From Verrucomicrobiota bacterium (GTDB lineage Bacteria; Verrucomicrobiota; Verrucomicrobiia; Limisphaerales; UBA9464), in contig CANGMO010000080.1 of NCBI GenBank assembly GCA_947454295.1, positions 1 to 8,452 of the forward strand: a stretch of DNA of 8,452 nt, written 5' to 3'. A model generated the notes under the pieces. The model ran no database searches. It worked only from the letters and a program-made list of their open reading frames with translations, and was not told where the DNA came from. Positions 1-5,950 of the stretch are shown piece by piece. The stretch's first letter is position 1, and every line of letters begins with the position of its first letter. The translations under genes and the position numbers were made by a program.

Positions 1-1375
1 CGGGCAGCCGGCTGATCCCGGGTGACTGGATCAGCGCCGTCTGCCACGCGGCATCCGTGGCCGCGAACAAGCCCGCGTAGCACGCGGCAAGTGCGGGCAG
101 GGAATCTGGGCTGGCAGAACGAACCGCCGCGAGCAGCAGGGGATTGGTACCCGCAGGGTCGGAAATCGCTGCCTTCAACGCGGTGTTGAAGGCGTCACCG
201 GTCTTGCCAGCCGCGGCGTGCCACAGGCTGAGGACCGGGTGGCCCGTCTTTCGCGTGCGATCCAGCAGCCGACACCAGCGTTGCAGGACCACGGGATTCA
301 AGTCCTTGCTGGCATCGACCAGGAACATCACCGGCAGGAAGTTGGCCTGAAGTGTTTCGCTCTGCGCCGCAAGCAAGTAGTCACCCATGCGGGAGCGAAA
401 CAGACCGGTCAGACGTTGGCGCTGGGTTTCCAAATAGGCTTCGAACGAGACCGAACGTTCGTGCAGTCCCTTCAAGTAGGTTTCGCGTTCCGTAGGGTCT
501 CCTGGTTCCTGGATCAGCGGGGGAATCCGTGGCTCCACGGAGCTGTCGAAGACGCCGTGGAGCCCGTAGTAGTCCCGCATCGAAATGGGATCGAACTTGT
601 GGTCGTGACAGCGGGCGCAGGAAACCGTCAGTCCCAGAAGACCGCGTGTCACCACGTCAATACGGTCGTCCAGGATGTCAAGCCGGCTATTGAGAAAGCG
701 CTGTCCGAGGGTGAGGAATCCCAGGGCGGCGAGCGGCCGCCGGTCGGTGGCGAGATCCAGTTGATCCGCCGCGAGTTGCTCGAGGACGAAGCGGTCGTAG
801 GGAAGATCCGCGTTGAAGGCGCGCACCAGGTAGTCCCGGTAGGCCCAGGAACCCAGGTAGCGCGGATTCTCATTCAGTCGCACGTAGCCCTTGGTGTCGG
901 CGTACCGGGCCACGTCCATCCAGTGCCGCGCCCAGCGCTCGCCGTAGCGGGGCGAGGCGAGCAGGCGCTCCACCACGCGCTCGTAGGCATCGGGCCGGGT
1001 GTCCGCTTCGAAGTCGGTGATCTCCGCGGCCGTGGCCGCCAATCCGTGGAGCGAGTAGGTGGCGCGGCGGATCCAGGTGCGGCGATCCGCCTCCGGGGAA
1101 AAGCCGAGACCGGCGGACTGCAGACGGCTTAGCAGAAAGTGGTCGAGACGCGTGACGCCGGGACGATCCCCGTGAACCACTGGCAGTGTGGGGCGGACGA
1201 CCTCGCGGAATGCCCAATGCGAAGTGGAGGAATGGGCCACGGATCCGGCAGCCAGGCTGCGAAACGAAGCCGCCCCCAACAGGGCAAGCAGCACGAGCAG
1301 CAGCCGGCACAGCGTCGGGATCTGCCGGCCGGATGGGCAGTCGTGCCTGAGGTGCGGCTGAGGGAACGCCGGCAT
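1..1375 (-). CDS. Secreted DUF1549 (PSCyt2) protein, 3' end beyond window
   Basis: This minus-strand frame stays open from an ATG at 1375 to the left edge: 458 codons with no stop, so the C-terminus is missing. Residues 1-24 form a long n-region, residues 25-38 are a hydrophobic core (LLLVLLALLGAAS) and LAAG follows, which suggests Sec export. Residues about 54-275 match the DUF1549 pattern: HWAFREVVRP, EADRRTWIRRATYSLHGL, SPRYGERWARHWMDVARYAD, then CARCHDHKFDPI with C253, C256 and H257, a haem-type CxxCH. Family members usually run to 700-1000 residues and end in DUF1553, which would lie outside the window. The N-terminal PSCyt1 cytochrome domain of many relatives is absent. The function of the family is not established; periplasmic or surface redox and polymer-degradation roles are only proposed. 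No DUF1501 partner gene is visible. The start is uncertain: a TTG at 1432 in the same frame has GAGG five bases upstream, while the ATG has no clear Shine-Dalgarno. Confidence 0.92.
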   Translation of the reverse strand, partial: MPAFPQPHLRHDCPSGRQIPTLCRLLLVLLALLGAASFRSLAAGSVAHSSTSHWAFREVVRPTLPVVHGDRPGVTRLDHFLLSRLQSAGLGFSPEADRRTWIRRATYSLHGLAATAAEITDFEADTRPDAYERVVERLLASPRYGERWARHWMDVARYADTKGYVRLNENPRYLGSWAYRDYLVRAFNADLPYDRFVLEQLAADQLDLATDRRPLAALGFLTLGQRFLNSRLDILDDRIDVVTRGLLGLTVSCARCHDHKFDPISMRDYYGLHGVFDSSVEPRIPPLIQEPGDPTERETYLKGLHERSVSFEAYLETQRQRLTGLFRSRMGDYLLAAQSETLQANFLPVMFLVDASKDLNPVVLQRWCRLLDRTRKTGHPVLSLWHAAAGKTGDAFNTALKAAISDPAGTNPLLLAAVRSASPDSLPALAACYAGLFAATDAAWQTALIQSPGISRLP

Positions 1376-1472
1376 TCTGGAGGTCTTGAGGGAGACGGCG
1401 CGCAGCGTGGCGCCGCCACGGTTTCCCGACAAGCACCTCGATCAACTCAATCGTGCCGGACAGGCCAGCCTG

Positions 1473-3578
1473 TTAGGGCACGAAGACGGGAAAGTCCGTG
1501 ACCGAGGCGGCGTGGGCGATGCGATAGAAGCGGGTCGTGCTGGAAATGGCGGTGGCGAAACTCAGCGTGACATCCGTGGCCACCACGGCGGCCGACGCGG
1601 GCTGCCAGGTCATCAGGTTGGTGCTCGATTGCAGCTGGTAGGCGAGCGCCCGGTGGGCCTCGGAGGATGCAAAGGTGAGGGTGCGTCCGTCGGGCGCTCG
1701 GGTGATGGTCGTGGTGATGGGATCGTCGAGCAGGCTCGCATCCCAGTAGCGCTGCACGAGACTCCAGGCACGCTGCCCGGCCTTAAACCCGAGGAGTCGT
1801 CCGCGGTAATCATCCTCAGGCACGTGAATGCCGCCCCATCGGCGCGACTGCCCGGCGAGGTCCGCGGCATCGGCGTAGGTGGCCCATTGGATTTCGGTGG
1901 TGGCGCTCGGACCGTGTTCGGTGCCGAGGAAGGTGCCTTGGGGCGCGGTGAATTTGCCCAGGCCTCCCGGGAAATACGGGCTGCCGGTGATGGAAGACAG
2001 CGCTTCGGCGGCGGCGCGACTGAAGGTGCTGTGTCCCGAGACGTAGCCAGGGAAGGCGGGTGTCACAAAGGTCTTTCGCTGATACGGAACCCAGTTGATC
2101 CCGCGGATCCAGCGGAGCGACTGCACCTGGTTCGTGGGATTCGCCGGCTCACCCGGCCAGCTGTACACGACGATCTCGCCGGGTTCCGCCACGCCTGCGT
2201 GACGCCCCCCGGGGGCGGCGGTGGCGAGCGTCACCAACTCGGTGAGACCTGGATGCAACGGCATGCCGTTCGGATGATACGACGGCAGGGCGGGATCGCT
2301 GGATTGTCCGAGGAGTGACAGATAGCGAATGGCGGTGATGGGGCGGACGCCTTCATAGAACCGTTTGACGCTCCAGGCCATGCAGGCCGCGTCGTGCACG
2401 GAGGCCCCGAGGAGAAAGTAGGTTTTGATCTCCCATTCGAGATCGCCGAGCACGGGGCCGATGCCGCCAATGCGCTTCTGCGTCAGCGGATGGTCGGTAA
2501 CCTGATTGGCAATAAGGAACCAGTGCCCCGGAGGTGTCTCGGAACGCGGGCCGTCCGCCCAGTATTCGGCCATGACCCGGGTGAAGTCGCCAAGACGGAC
2601 CGGATTCGGGGCGTAGGGTTTTCTGGTGAAGAGATTGGTCGGGTAGCCAGTCCCGTCGTCGTTGCCGACAGAACTGTTGCCGATCCTGCCCGGTGAGCGG
2701 TCGACCACGGCATCGCTTTCGAGATCAGTGGCAGCCCGGAGCACTTCCACGGCGCCGTCCTTGTATTCCGCGTCGGTGATGGCTCCGAGCCGGCTGGGAG
2801 GGCCGGGATCAACCCACGGAATCTTCGGAATGGATCGATACAGTGCGAACGGAAGCGTCTCGATCCACGTTGCACCGAGATAGGTTTGAATCTTCCCGGC
2901 GGCGAGTCCGTTTTGAAATCGCGCCGCGCCGTCAAACGCCAGCGGTTGCCAGCGATTGGGGTCGGTTCGACCGTTGATGCCAAACGCGACGGCATCTCCC
3001 TTGTCGAGGACGATGAGCGGGGGTTGGGGAGTGACGTAGCCCGGATCGTCGTAGCCCCCCTGTTCATTCGATCCGTCATGTAGCCCCCACTCGATGAGAT
3101 CCGCCGCGATGCGGTTTCCGACCGCGGAGGGGCTGCTACCGAGCGTATTGGTTTTCGATGGATCGAAGCCAAGCGCCGCCATACGGGCGCTCAGCGCATT
3201 GAGCGTGGTCGCGGCATTGACCGAAAGACGGTAGCGCTGGGCCAGCATTCGATAGGCGGCATAGCTGATGGCTTCGCGCCGGGCGGCATCGAGATCGTCG
3301 GCTGACGCACGCTCGTGATGCAAGAATCCGAGTGCGGTGGAATCGTAGGCCGCCCAGGCGTCATACATCGCCGCGGAAACATGGAAGAGGTTGCGCGCGT
3401 GCGCTGGGGGATGCGGTTTGTCGATGCGGATGGCGGCGAGGGTTTCCTCGATCCAAATGCGGGCAATGGTGGGATCCGCAGCCACTGGACGCACCGCCGC
3501 GAGCCCGAGTCCAAGTCCGATGAGGAGCGTCCAGTGCCGCCACAACGGGTTGGATTGGATGCCACGTGACGTCTTCAT
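1473..3578 (-). CDS. Secreted vanadium-dependent haloperoxidase with C-terminal verrucomicrobial-type module
   Basis: Predicted 701-residue vanadium haloperoxidase of the PAP2-like superfamily. These enzymes use vanadate and H2O2 to oxidise halides to hypohalous acid. The active-site set is complete: K405-x6-R412-P413 (KRFYEGVRP), V513-S514-G515-H516 (the PSGH equivalent, H516 as acid-base) and R579-x5-H585 (H585 as vanadate ligand). The spacing equals that of fungal vanadium chloroperoxidase (K353/R360, S402-H404, R490/H496). Residues 1-34 look like a signal peptide (core WTLLIGLGLGLAAV, then PVAA-DP), so export is expected. Residues about 620-690 form a separate C-terminal module with YQLQSSTNLMTWQ and TTRFYRI, a pattern common at the ends of secreted verrucomicrobial proteins; a 14-residue tail follows. 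The ATG at 3578 was chosen because GGGAGG lies four bases upstream, it overlaps the anti-sigma stop as ATGA, and it places the signal peptide at the N-terminus. An in-frame start at 3626 would add 16 residues without those features. Halide specificity cannot be read from the sequence; a vanadate-dependent phosphatase-like role is the alternative. Confidence 0.92.
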   Translation of the reverse strand: MKTSRGIQSNPLWRHWTLLIGLGLGLAAVRPVAADPTIARIWIEETLAAIRIDKPHPPAHARNLFHVSAAMYDAWAAYDSTALGFLHHERASADDLDAARREAISYAAYRMLAQRYRLSVNAATTLNALSARMAALGFDPSKTNTLGSSPSAVGNRIAADLIEWGLHDGSNEQGGYDDPGYVTPQPPLIVLDKGDAVAFGINGRTDPNRWQPLAFDGAARFQNGLAAGKIQTYLGATWIETLPFALYRSIPKIPWVDPGPPSRLGAITDAEYKDGAVEVLRAATDLESDAVVDRSPGRIGNSSVGNDDGTGYPTNLFTRKPYAPNPVRLGDFTRVMAEYWADGPRSETPPGHWFLIANQVTDHPLTQKRIGGIGPVLGDLEWEIKTYFLLGASVHDAACMAWSVKRFYEGVRPITAIRYLSLLGQSSDPALPSYHPNGMPLHPGLTELVTLATAAPGGRHAGVAEPGEIVVYSWPGEPANPTNQVQSLRWIRGINWVPYQRKTFVTPAFPGYVSGHSTFSRAAAEALSSITGSPYFPGGLGKFTAPQGTFLGTEHGPSATTEIQWATYADAADLAGQSRRWGGIHVPEDDYRGRLLGFKAGQRAWSLVQRYWDASLLDDPITTTITRAPDGRTLTFASSEAHRALAYQLQSSTNLMTWQPASAAVVATDVTLSFATAISSTTRFYRIAHAASVTDFPVFVP

Positions 3579-3811
3579 GGAGCCTCCCGGAGAATGCGTT
3601 CCAAAGCCCGGAATTCCTCGGTGCATTCAGGGCAGAGTTGAAGGTGATGCTCGACCCGTTCCAGCGCCTCATCCAGGGGTAGACCCGCCAGCCGACGCTC
3701 GGCCAGTTCCCCGGCGGCGTCACGACACTCGCTGCAGTTCAGCTCGCGGGTTCGCGTCAGGCCGACAAAGCGAATCAATTCACGCACGTGTTGAGGGCCA
3801 AGCGGATTCAT
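3575..3811 (-). CDS. Small zinc-finger (zf-HC2/ZAS-like) anti-sigma factor candidate
   Basis: A 78-residue soluble protein with C26-x2-C29 (NCSEC) and the ZAS-type motif H56-x3-C60-x2-C63 (HHLQLCPEC). Together these can supply the Cys/His ligands for one zinc ion. In the family, this fold binds the partner ECF sigma factor and blocks its contact with RNA polymerase; some members (RsrA type) release sigma when the cysteines are oxidised. No transmembrane segment is present, so this one should act in the cytoplasm, unlike the many membrane-spanning anti-sigmas. Its ATG overlaps the sigma stop (ATGA at 3808-3811) and its own TGA overlaps the haloperoxidase ATG (3575-3578). There is no evident Shine-Dalgarno, so translation probably depends on coupling to the sigma gene. 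Being directly downstream of the sigma gene is the main support for an anti-sigma role. Sensing of oxidants is inference. Confidence 0.78.
   Translation of the reverse strand: MNPLGPQHVRELIRFVGLTRTRELNCSECRDAAGELAERRLAGLPLDEALERVEHHLQLCPECTEEFRALERILREAP
3583..3588 (-). promoter_or_regulatory. Ribosome binding site for the haloperoxidase gene
   Basis: On the minus strand GGGAGG is followed by CTCC and then the ATG at 3578. It lies within the last codons of the anti-sigma gene and is the clearest Shine-Dalgarno in the window. It decides the haloperoxidase start in favour of 3578 over 3626. Together with the ATGA overlap it suggests that haloperoxidase is translated efficiently from the sigma/anti-sigma message. 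Confidence 0.75.
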
Positions 3812-4500
3812 GGGGCGAAGGCGGTGCGAATGGTTTCGGCGGAAATGCCGGCATCGCTCAAGTGACGGCGGAGGGCGAGCCGTGCGTCGTGAAGGAGCTT
3901 GTAGGCGGCGTTACGATTGGTGCCAAGGAGCGAGACGATTTGATCGAAGGGCAATCCCTGCAGCTCGCCAACGATCGCGGCCCGCTGGCGCCCGGTGAGT
4001 CGGGTGGCAATGGCTTCACGCAGCGATTCCAGAAGGCGGGTCCGGTCCTCTTCGTCCCCGGAGGCGGGATCCTGCGCCAGCGTCTCGTTCGCGAGCTGCT
4101 CACCGGCCTCCACGAGGGCGTCGAGTGAAACATCCTGCCAGCGCTTCCGTCGCAGTTCGGTGAACGCCACGTTGACCGCCACCGAGCTGGCCCAGGTTAG
4201 AAAGCGGCTCCGGCCGGCGAAGCGCTCGAGCTGGGATAACACCCGCAGCACGGATTCCTGGGCGAAGTCCTCAATCTGGGCCTCGGCCACATCGGATCGA
4301 TCGCTGAGGGCCACCCGGAGTCGCGTGGCCAAATGCGCACGGAGCAGCGCGACGGCGGCGCCGTTGTCCGGTGCACGCAGCGCCTCGGGCCAGTCGTTCG
4401 GGCCACTGGATTCAGGTGGAGGCAACGCGGGGATGTTAAGACGGGCGTACGGGATTGCCAGATGGATGATTTCGCTTTCGGCCGCTGATGGAGGAATCAA
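3808..4500 (-). CDS. ECF-type RNA polymerase sigma factor (start uncertain)
   Basis: A two-domain ECF sigma factor. Numbered from the TTG at 4500 (230 residues), region sigma-2 covers about 50-121, with EDFAQESVLRVL (77-88) and RFLTWASSVAVNVAFTELRR (99-118). After a linker, sigma-4 covers about 162-214 with the helix-turn-helix LPFDQIVSLLGTNRNAAYKL (183-202). It should direct RNA polymerase to its own promoter set, probably including this operon. It overlaps the zinc-finger gene by ATGA, as is usual for a sigma/anti-sigma pair. The start is not settled. The frame is open up to 4806, but that extension crosses a repeat element and overlaps the upstream gene by more than 140 bases, and its low-complexity, Arg-rich residues do not look like sigma sequence. 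No ATG exists between 4800 and the sigma-2 domain. The candidates GTG 4524, TTG 4500 and TTG 4425 all lack a convincing Shine-Dalgarno. Conserved sequence begins near WPEALRAP (residue 37), so even the 4425 start would keep both domains. Confidence 0.85.
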   Translation of the reverse strand: MIPPSAAESEIIHLAIPYARLNIPALPPPESSGPNDWPEALRAPDNGAAVALLRAHLATRLRVALSDRSDVAEAQIEDFAQESVLRVLSQLERFAGRSRFLTWASSVAVNVAFTELRRKRWQDVSLDALVEAGEQLANETLAQDPASGDEEDRTRLLESLREAIATRLTGRQRAAIVGELQGLPFDQIVSLLGTNRNAAYKLLHDARLALRRHLSDAGISAETIRTAFAP

Positions 4501-4504
4501 CCCC

Positions 4505-4634
4505 GGATGGACACTGATGACCACAGATGGAAAAGCACGGGCGCAATCTCGATGGCGTCGAACACCCCGTCGCTTCTGTTGCTTCGCTATCCTCCCGCTC
4601 CGCGCAGTCCTACCTGTGTTTATCCGTGTCCATC
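4505..4634. repeat. Short interspersed element with imperfect terminal inverted repeats
   Basis: The left arm at 4506-4530 (starting GATGGACACTGATGACC) and the reverse complement of the right arm at 4609-4634 (starting GATGGACACGGATAAAC) agree at about 21 of 25 aligned positions with one gap. The core between them is about 78 bp, holds no gene and is richer in pyrimidines on the plus strand. Sequences resembling ATCCGTGTCCATCTG..GG recur between genes in various bacterial genomes, Verrucomicrobiota included. That statement is from memory and was not searched here. No transposase is encoded, so it would be a non-autonomous, REP- or MITE-like element. It fills the gap between the DUF1348 gene and the sigma gene, and one end may reach into the sigma translation-start region. 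Confidence 0.6.
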
Positions 4635-4664
4635 TGCGGTCCAAGAAGTCTCGTTGGAATGCGG

Positions 4665-5105
4665 TCACGCCACGGGGGGAGTCCGTTCCCAGCGGAACTT
4701 TCGTTGGGATTCTTCGATGGGCTGATCGTTGATGCTGGCAAAGCGCCGGCGCATGTATCCCAGTTCGTCGAACTCCCAGTTCTCGTTTCCATGCGCGCGG
4801 AACCACTGGCCCGAGGCGTCGTGGAACTCGTACTCAAAGCGCACGGCGATGCGATTTCCGGTGTACGCCCACAGTGTCTTTTCGAGTCGATAGTCGAGTT
4901 CGCGACTCCACTTGCGGCGGAGGAATTCCACCACCTCGGCTCGTCCGTTCAGGAAGTCGGTCCGGTTGCGCCACTCGGTGTCCTCGGTGTAGGCGAGAGC
5001 CACGCGTTCAGGGTCGCGACTGTTCCAGGCGGCCTCGGCCGCCTTCACCTTTTGCTGGGCGGTGGTTTCGGTGAACGGGGGCAGGGGGGGACGGGGAGGG
5101 ATCAT
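4665..5105 (-). CDS. DUF1348 family protein (NTF2-like/SnoaL-type fold)
   Basis: A 146-residue protein whose whole length fits DUF1348, a family in the NTF2-like alpha+beta barrel superfamily. Diagnostic stretches are RPPLPPFTETTAQQKVKAAE (5-24), AAWNSRDPERVALAYTEDTE (25-44), WRNRTDFLNGR (45-55), KWSRELDYRLEK (65-76), GNRIAVRFEYEFHDASGQW (83-101) and GNENWEFDELGYMRRR..SIND (106-127). The conserved Trp/Arg/His residues would line a small-ligand pocket. No reaction has been assigned to the family; members are small, cytoplasmic and often near redox or detoxification genes. The ATG at 5105 matches the family N-terminus; only a pyrimidine-rich leader lies upstream, with no Shine-Dalgarno. It is followed directly by the inverted-repeat element. 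The PNPOx-like gene lies 152 bp upstream. Confidence 0.88.
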   Translation of the reverse strand: MIPPRPPLPPFTETTAQQKVKAAEAAWNSRDPERVALAYTEDTEWRNRTDFLNGRAEVVEFLRRKWSRELDYRLEKTLWAYTGNRIAVRFEYEFHDASGQWFRAHGNENWEFDELGYMRRRFASINDQPIEESQRKFRWERTPPVA

Positions 5106-5159
5106 GGGAGTGGCGGTTGAAGGGGGGAAGGGTTGAAGAGAATCGATAGGTGGTCAGCC

Positions 5160-5197
5160 GTGGCGCTGCATCGCCACTCCGGACGGCCTGAAGGCCG
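5160..5197. repeat. Paired hairpins, REP-like palindromic element
   Basis: Two adjacent hairpins lie in the 152-bp gap between the PNPOx-like and DUF1348 genes. The first has GTGGCG (5160-5165) pairing with CGCCAC (5172-5177) across a 6-base loop. The second has CGGCC (5184-5188) pairing with GGCCG (5193-5197) across a TGAA loop. Neither is followed by a T-tract on the minus strand, so this looks more like an extragenic palindromic repeat or an RNA-stabilising or Rho-assisting structure than a standard intrinsic terminator. I see no gene in the rest of this gap. Confidence 0.45.
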
Positions 5198-5257
5198 GAC
5201 TCCGAGCGGGCGGACCAGGTTCTTTTGATCTTCCCGATGGAGTGGCATGACTTGGGA

Positions 5258-5884
5258 TCACGGCTGAATCGGCTGAGTGGGAAGCGCTCCGCGGGCCTGT
5301 TGAAGGGCGCGCTCCAATTCGGCGATCCGCTGCCGCAGCGGGGCGACGGCGGGCTCAATTTCCTCGGGGGTAAACCGGGGGGTGATGTACTGAGGGCAGT
5401 TCCAATCCAAGGACTCCACCTCAATCTGAAAGATCCGCTCCACGCGGCTGGCCAGGGAGGCGGGGACCAATGTCCGGGCGAGATCCGGATGCTGCCGCGC
5501 GTCCAGAATGGTGGCCCGGCCCAGGAGCTTCAACCGGGTCCGATTGGGATAGTCCATCAGGAACAGGGCCACGCGGTCGTCTGCAGAGAGATTTCCAGTG
5601 CTGAGGAGCTGACGATTTCCCCGCAGGTCCGCGAAGGCGATTCGATTCGCCGCCTGCGCCTTGAGGAAGCCCCGCGGGCCGCCGCGGTGCTGGATGTACG
5701 GCCAGCCATCCGGGGACACCGACGCCATGTAGAAGGAGTCGCGCGCCTCGATGAAATCGCGCTCCTCGTCCCCGAGAAGATCGATTCCCGCCGCTTCCGG
5801 CGGAGTCTGGGCGGCGCCGTAGTAGTCCCGCTGGGCCGCGAGAGCCGCGGGCGTCATCAGCGTTTCGAGGAAATGGTCCGCCAT
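5258..5884 (-). CDS. Pyridoxamine 5'-phosphate oxidase-like flavoprotein
   Basis: A 208-residue cytoplasmic protein with the FMN-binding split-barrel fold of the pyridoxamine-phosphate-oxidase-like superfamily. Visible family features are ARDSFYMASVSPDGWPYIQH (47-66), RGGPRGFLK (67-75), NRIAFADLRGNRQLLSTGNL (80-99), RVALFLMDYPNRTRLKLLGRA (104-124) and FQIEVESLDWNCPQYITPRF (152-171). Residues 176-197 form a Glu/Arg/Gln-rich helix that could be a short coiled coil. The length fits the 'PNPOx family protein' group rather than true PdxH, whose PLP-binding signature I do not see. Members bind FMN, F420 or haem and act as oxidoreductases on varied small molecules; the substrate here is unknown. The ATG at 5884 begins a well-conserved N-terminus but has no evident Shine-Dalgarno. 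It lies 66 bp downstream of the AhpD-like gene, behind a GC-rich hairpin. Confidence 0.88.
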   Translation of the reverse strand: MADHFLETLMTPAALAAQRDYYGAAQTPPEAAGIDLLGDEERDFIEARDSFYMASVSPDGWPYIQHRGGPRGFLKAQAANRIAFADLRGNRQLLSTGNLSADDRVALFLMDYPNRTRLKLLGRATILDARQHPDLARTLVPASLASRVERIFQIEVESLDWNCPQYITPRFTPEEIEPAVAPLRQRIAELERALQQARGALPTQPIQP

Positions 5885-5913
5885 ATGGGGAAGGGATGGG
5901 GCTGACAGGGAAT

Positions 5914-5940
5914 GCCCCCGGATCCAACGGACCCGGGGGC
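5914..5940 (-). terminator. GC-rich hairpin after the AhpD-like gene
   Basis: GCCCCCGG (5914-5921) pairs perfectly with CCGGGGGC (5933-5940). The loop region contains a further TCC/GGA pairing around AAC. It begins about 10 bases after the AhpD-like stop in the direction of transcription. The T-tract is missing (ATTCCCTG follows on the minus strand), so it may be a weak or Rho-assisted terminator, or a 3'-end stabiliser. It could partly insulate the PNPOx-like gene. Confidence 0.5.
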
Positions 5941-5950
5941 GGAGGGGGCG

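Noticed and set aside
1460..1473. Small hairpin ACAGG/CCTGT at the haloperoxidase stop
   Set aside because: Only five base pairs, overlapping the stop codon and with no T-tract; too weak to call a terminator.
218..2318. Plus-strand open frames of 304 codons (218-1132) and 310 codons (1386-2318)
   Set aside because: Both are antisense to strongly supported genes (DUF1549 and haloperoxidase). Their translations are Gly/Arg/Val-rich without motifs or start signals.
3579..3626. 16-residue N-terminal extension of the haloperoxidase
   Set aside because: It would bury the signal peptide and lacks a ribosome binding site; the coupled ATG at 3578 has one.
4600..4645. Possible sigma-70 promoter (TTGGAC ... 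TAAACA on the minus strand) inside the repeat
   Set aside because: The -10 box matches the consensus at only about half the positions and the bases belong to the repeat arm; this would be expected by chance.
3391..4732. Overlapping plus-strand open frames of 245 codons each
   Set aside because: They run antisense across the sigma and anti-sigma genes. Their composition is Arg/Ser-rich and no domain is recognisable.
4501..4806. N-terminal extension of the sigma factor to an in-frame start at 4806
   Set aside because: It would translate the inverted-repeat element and overlap the DUF1348 gene by 142 bases; the added residues do not resemble any sigma region.
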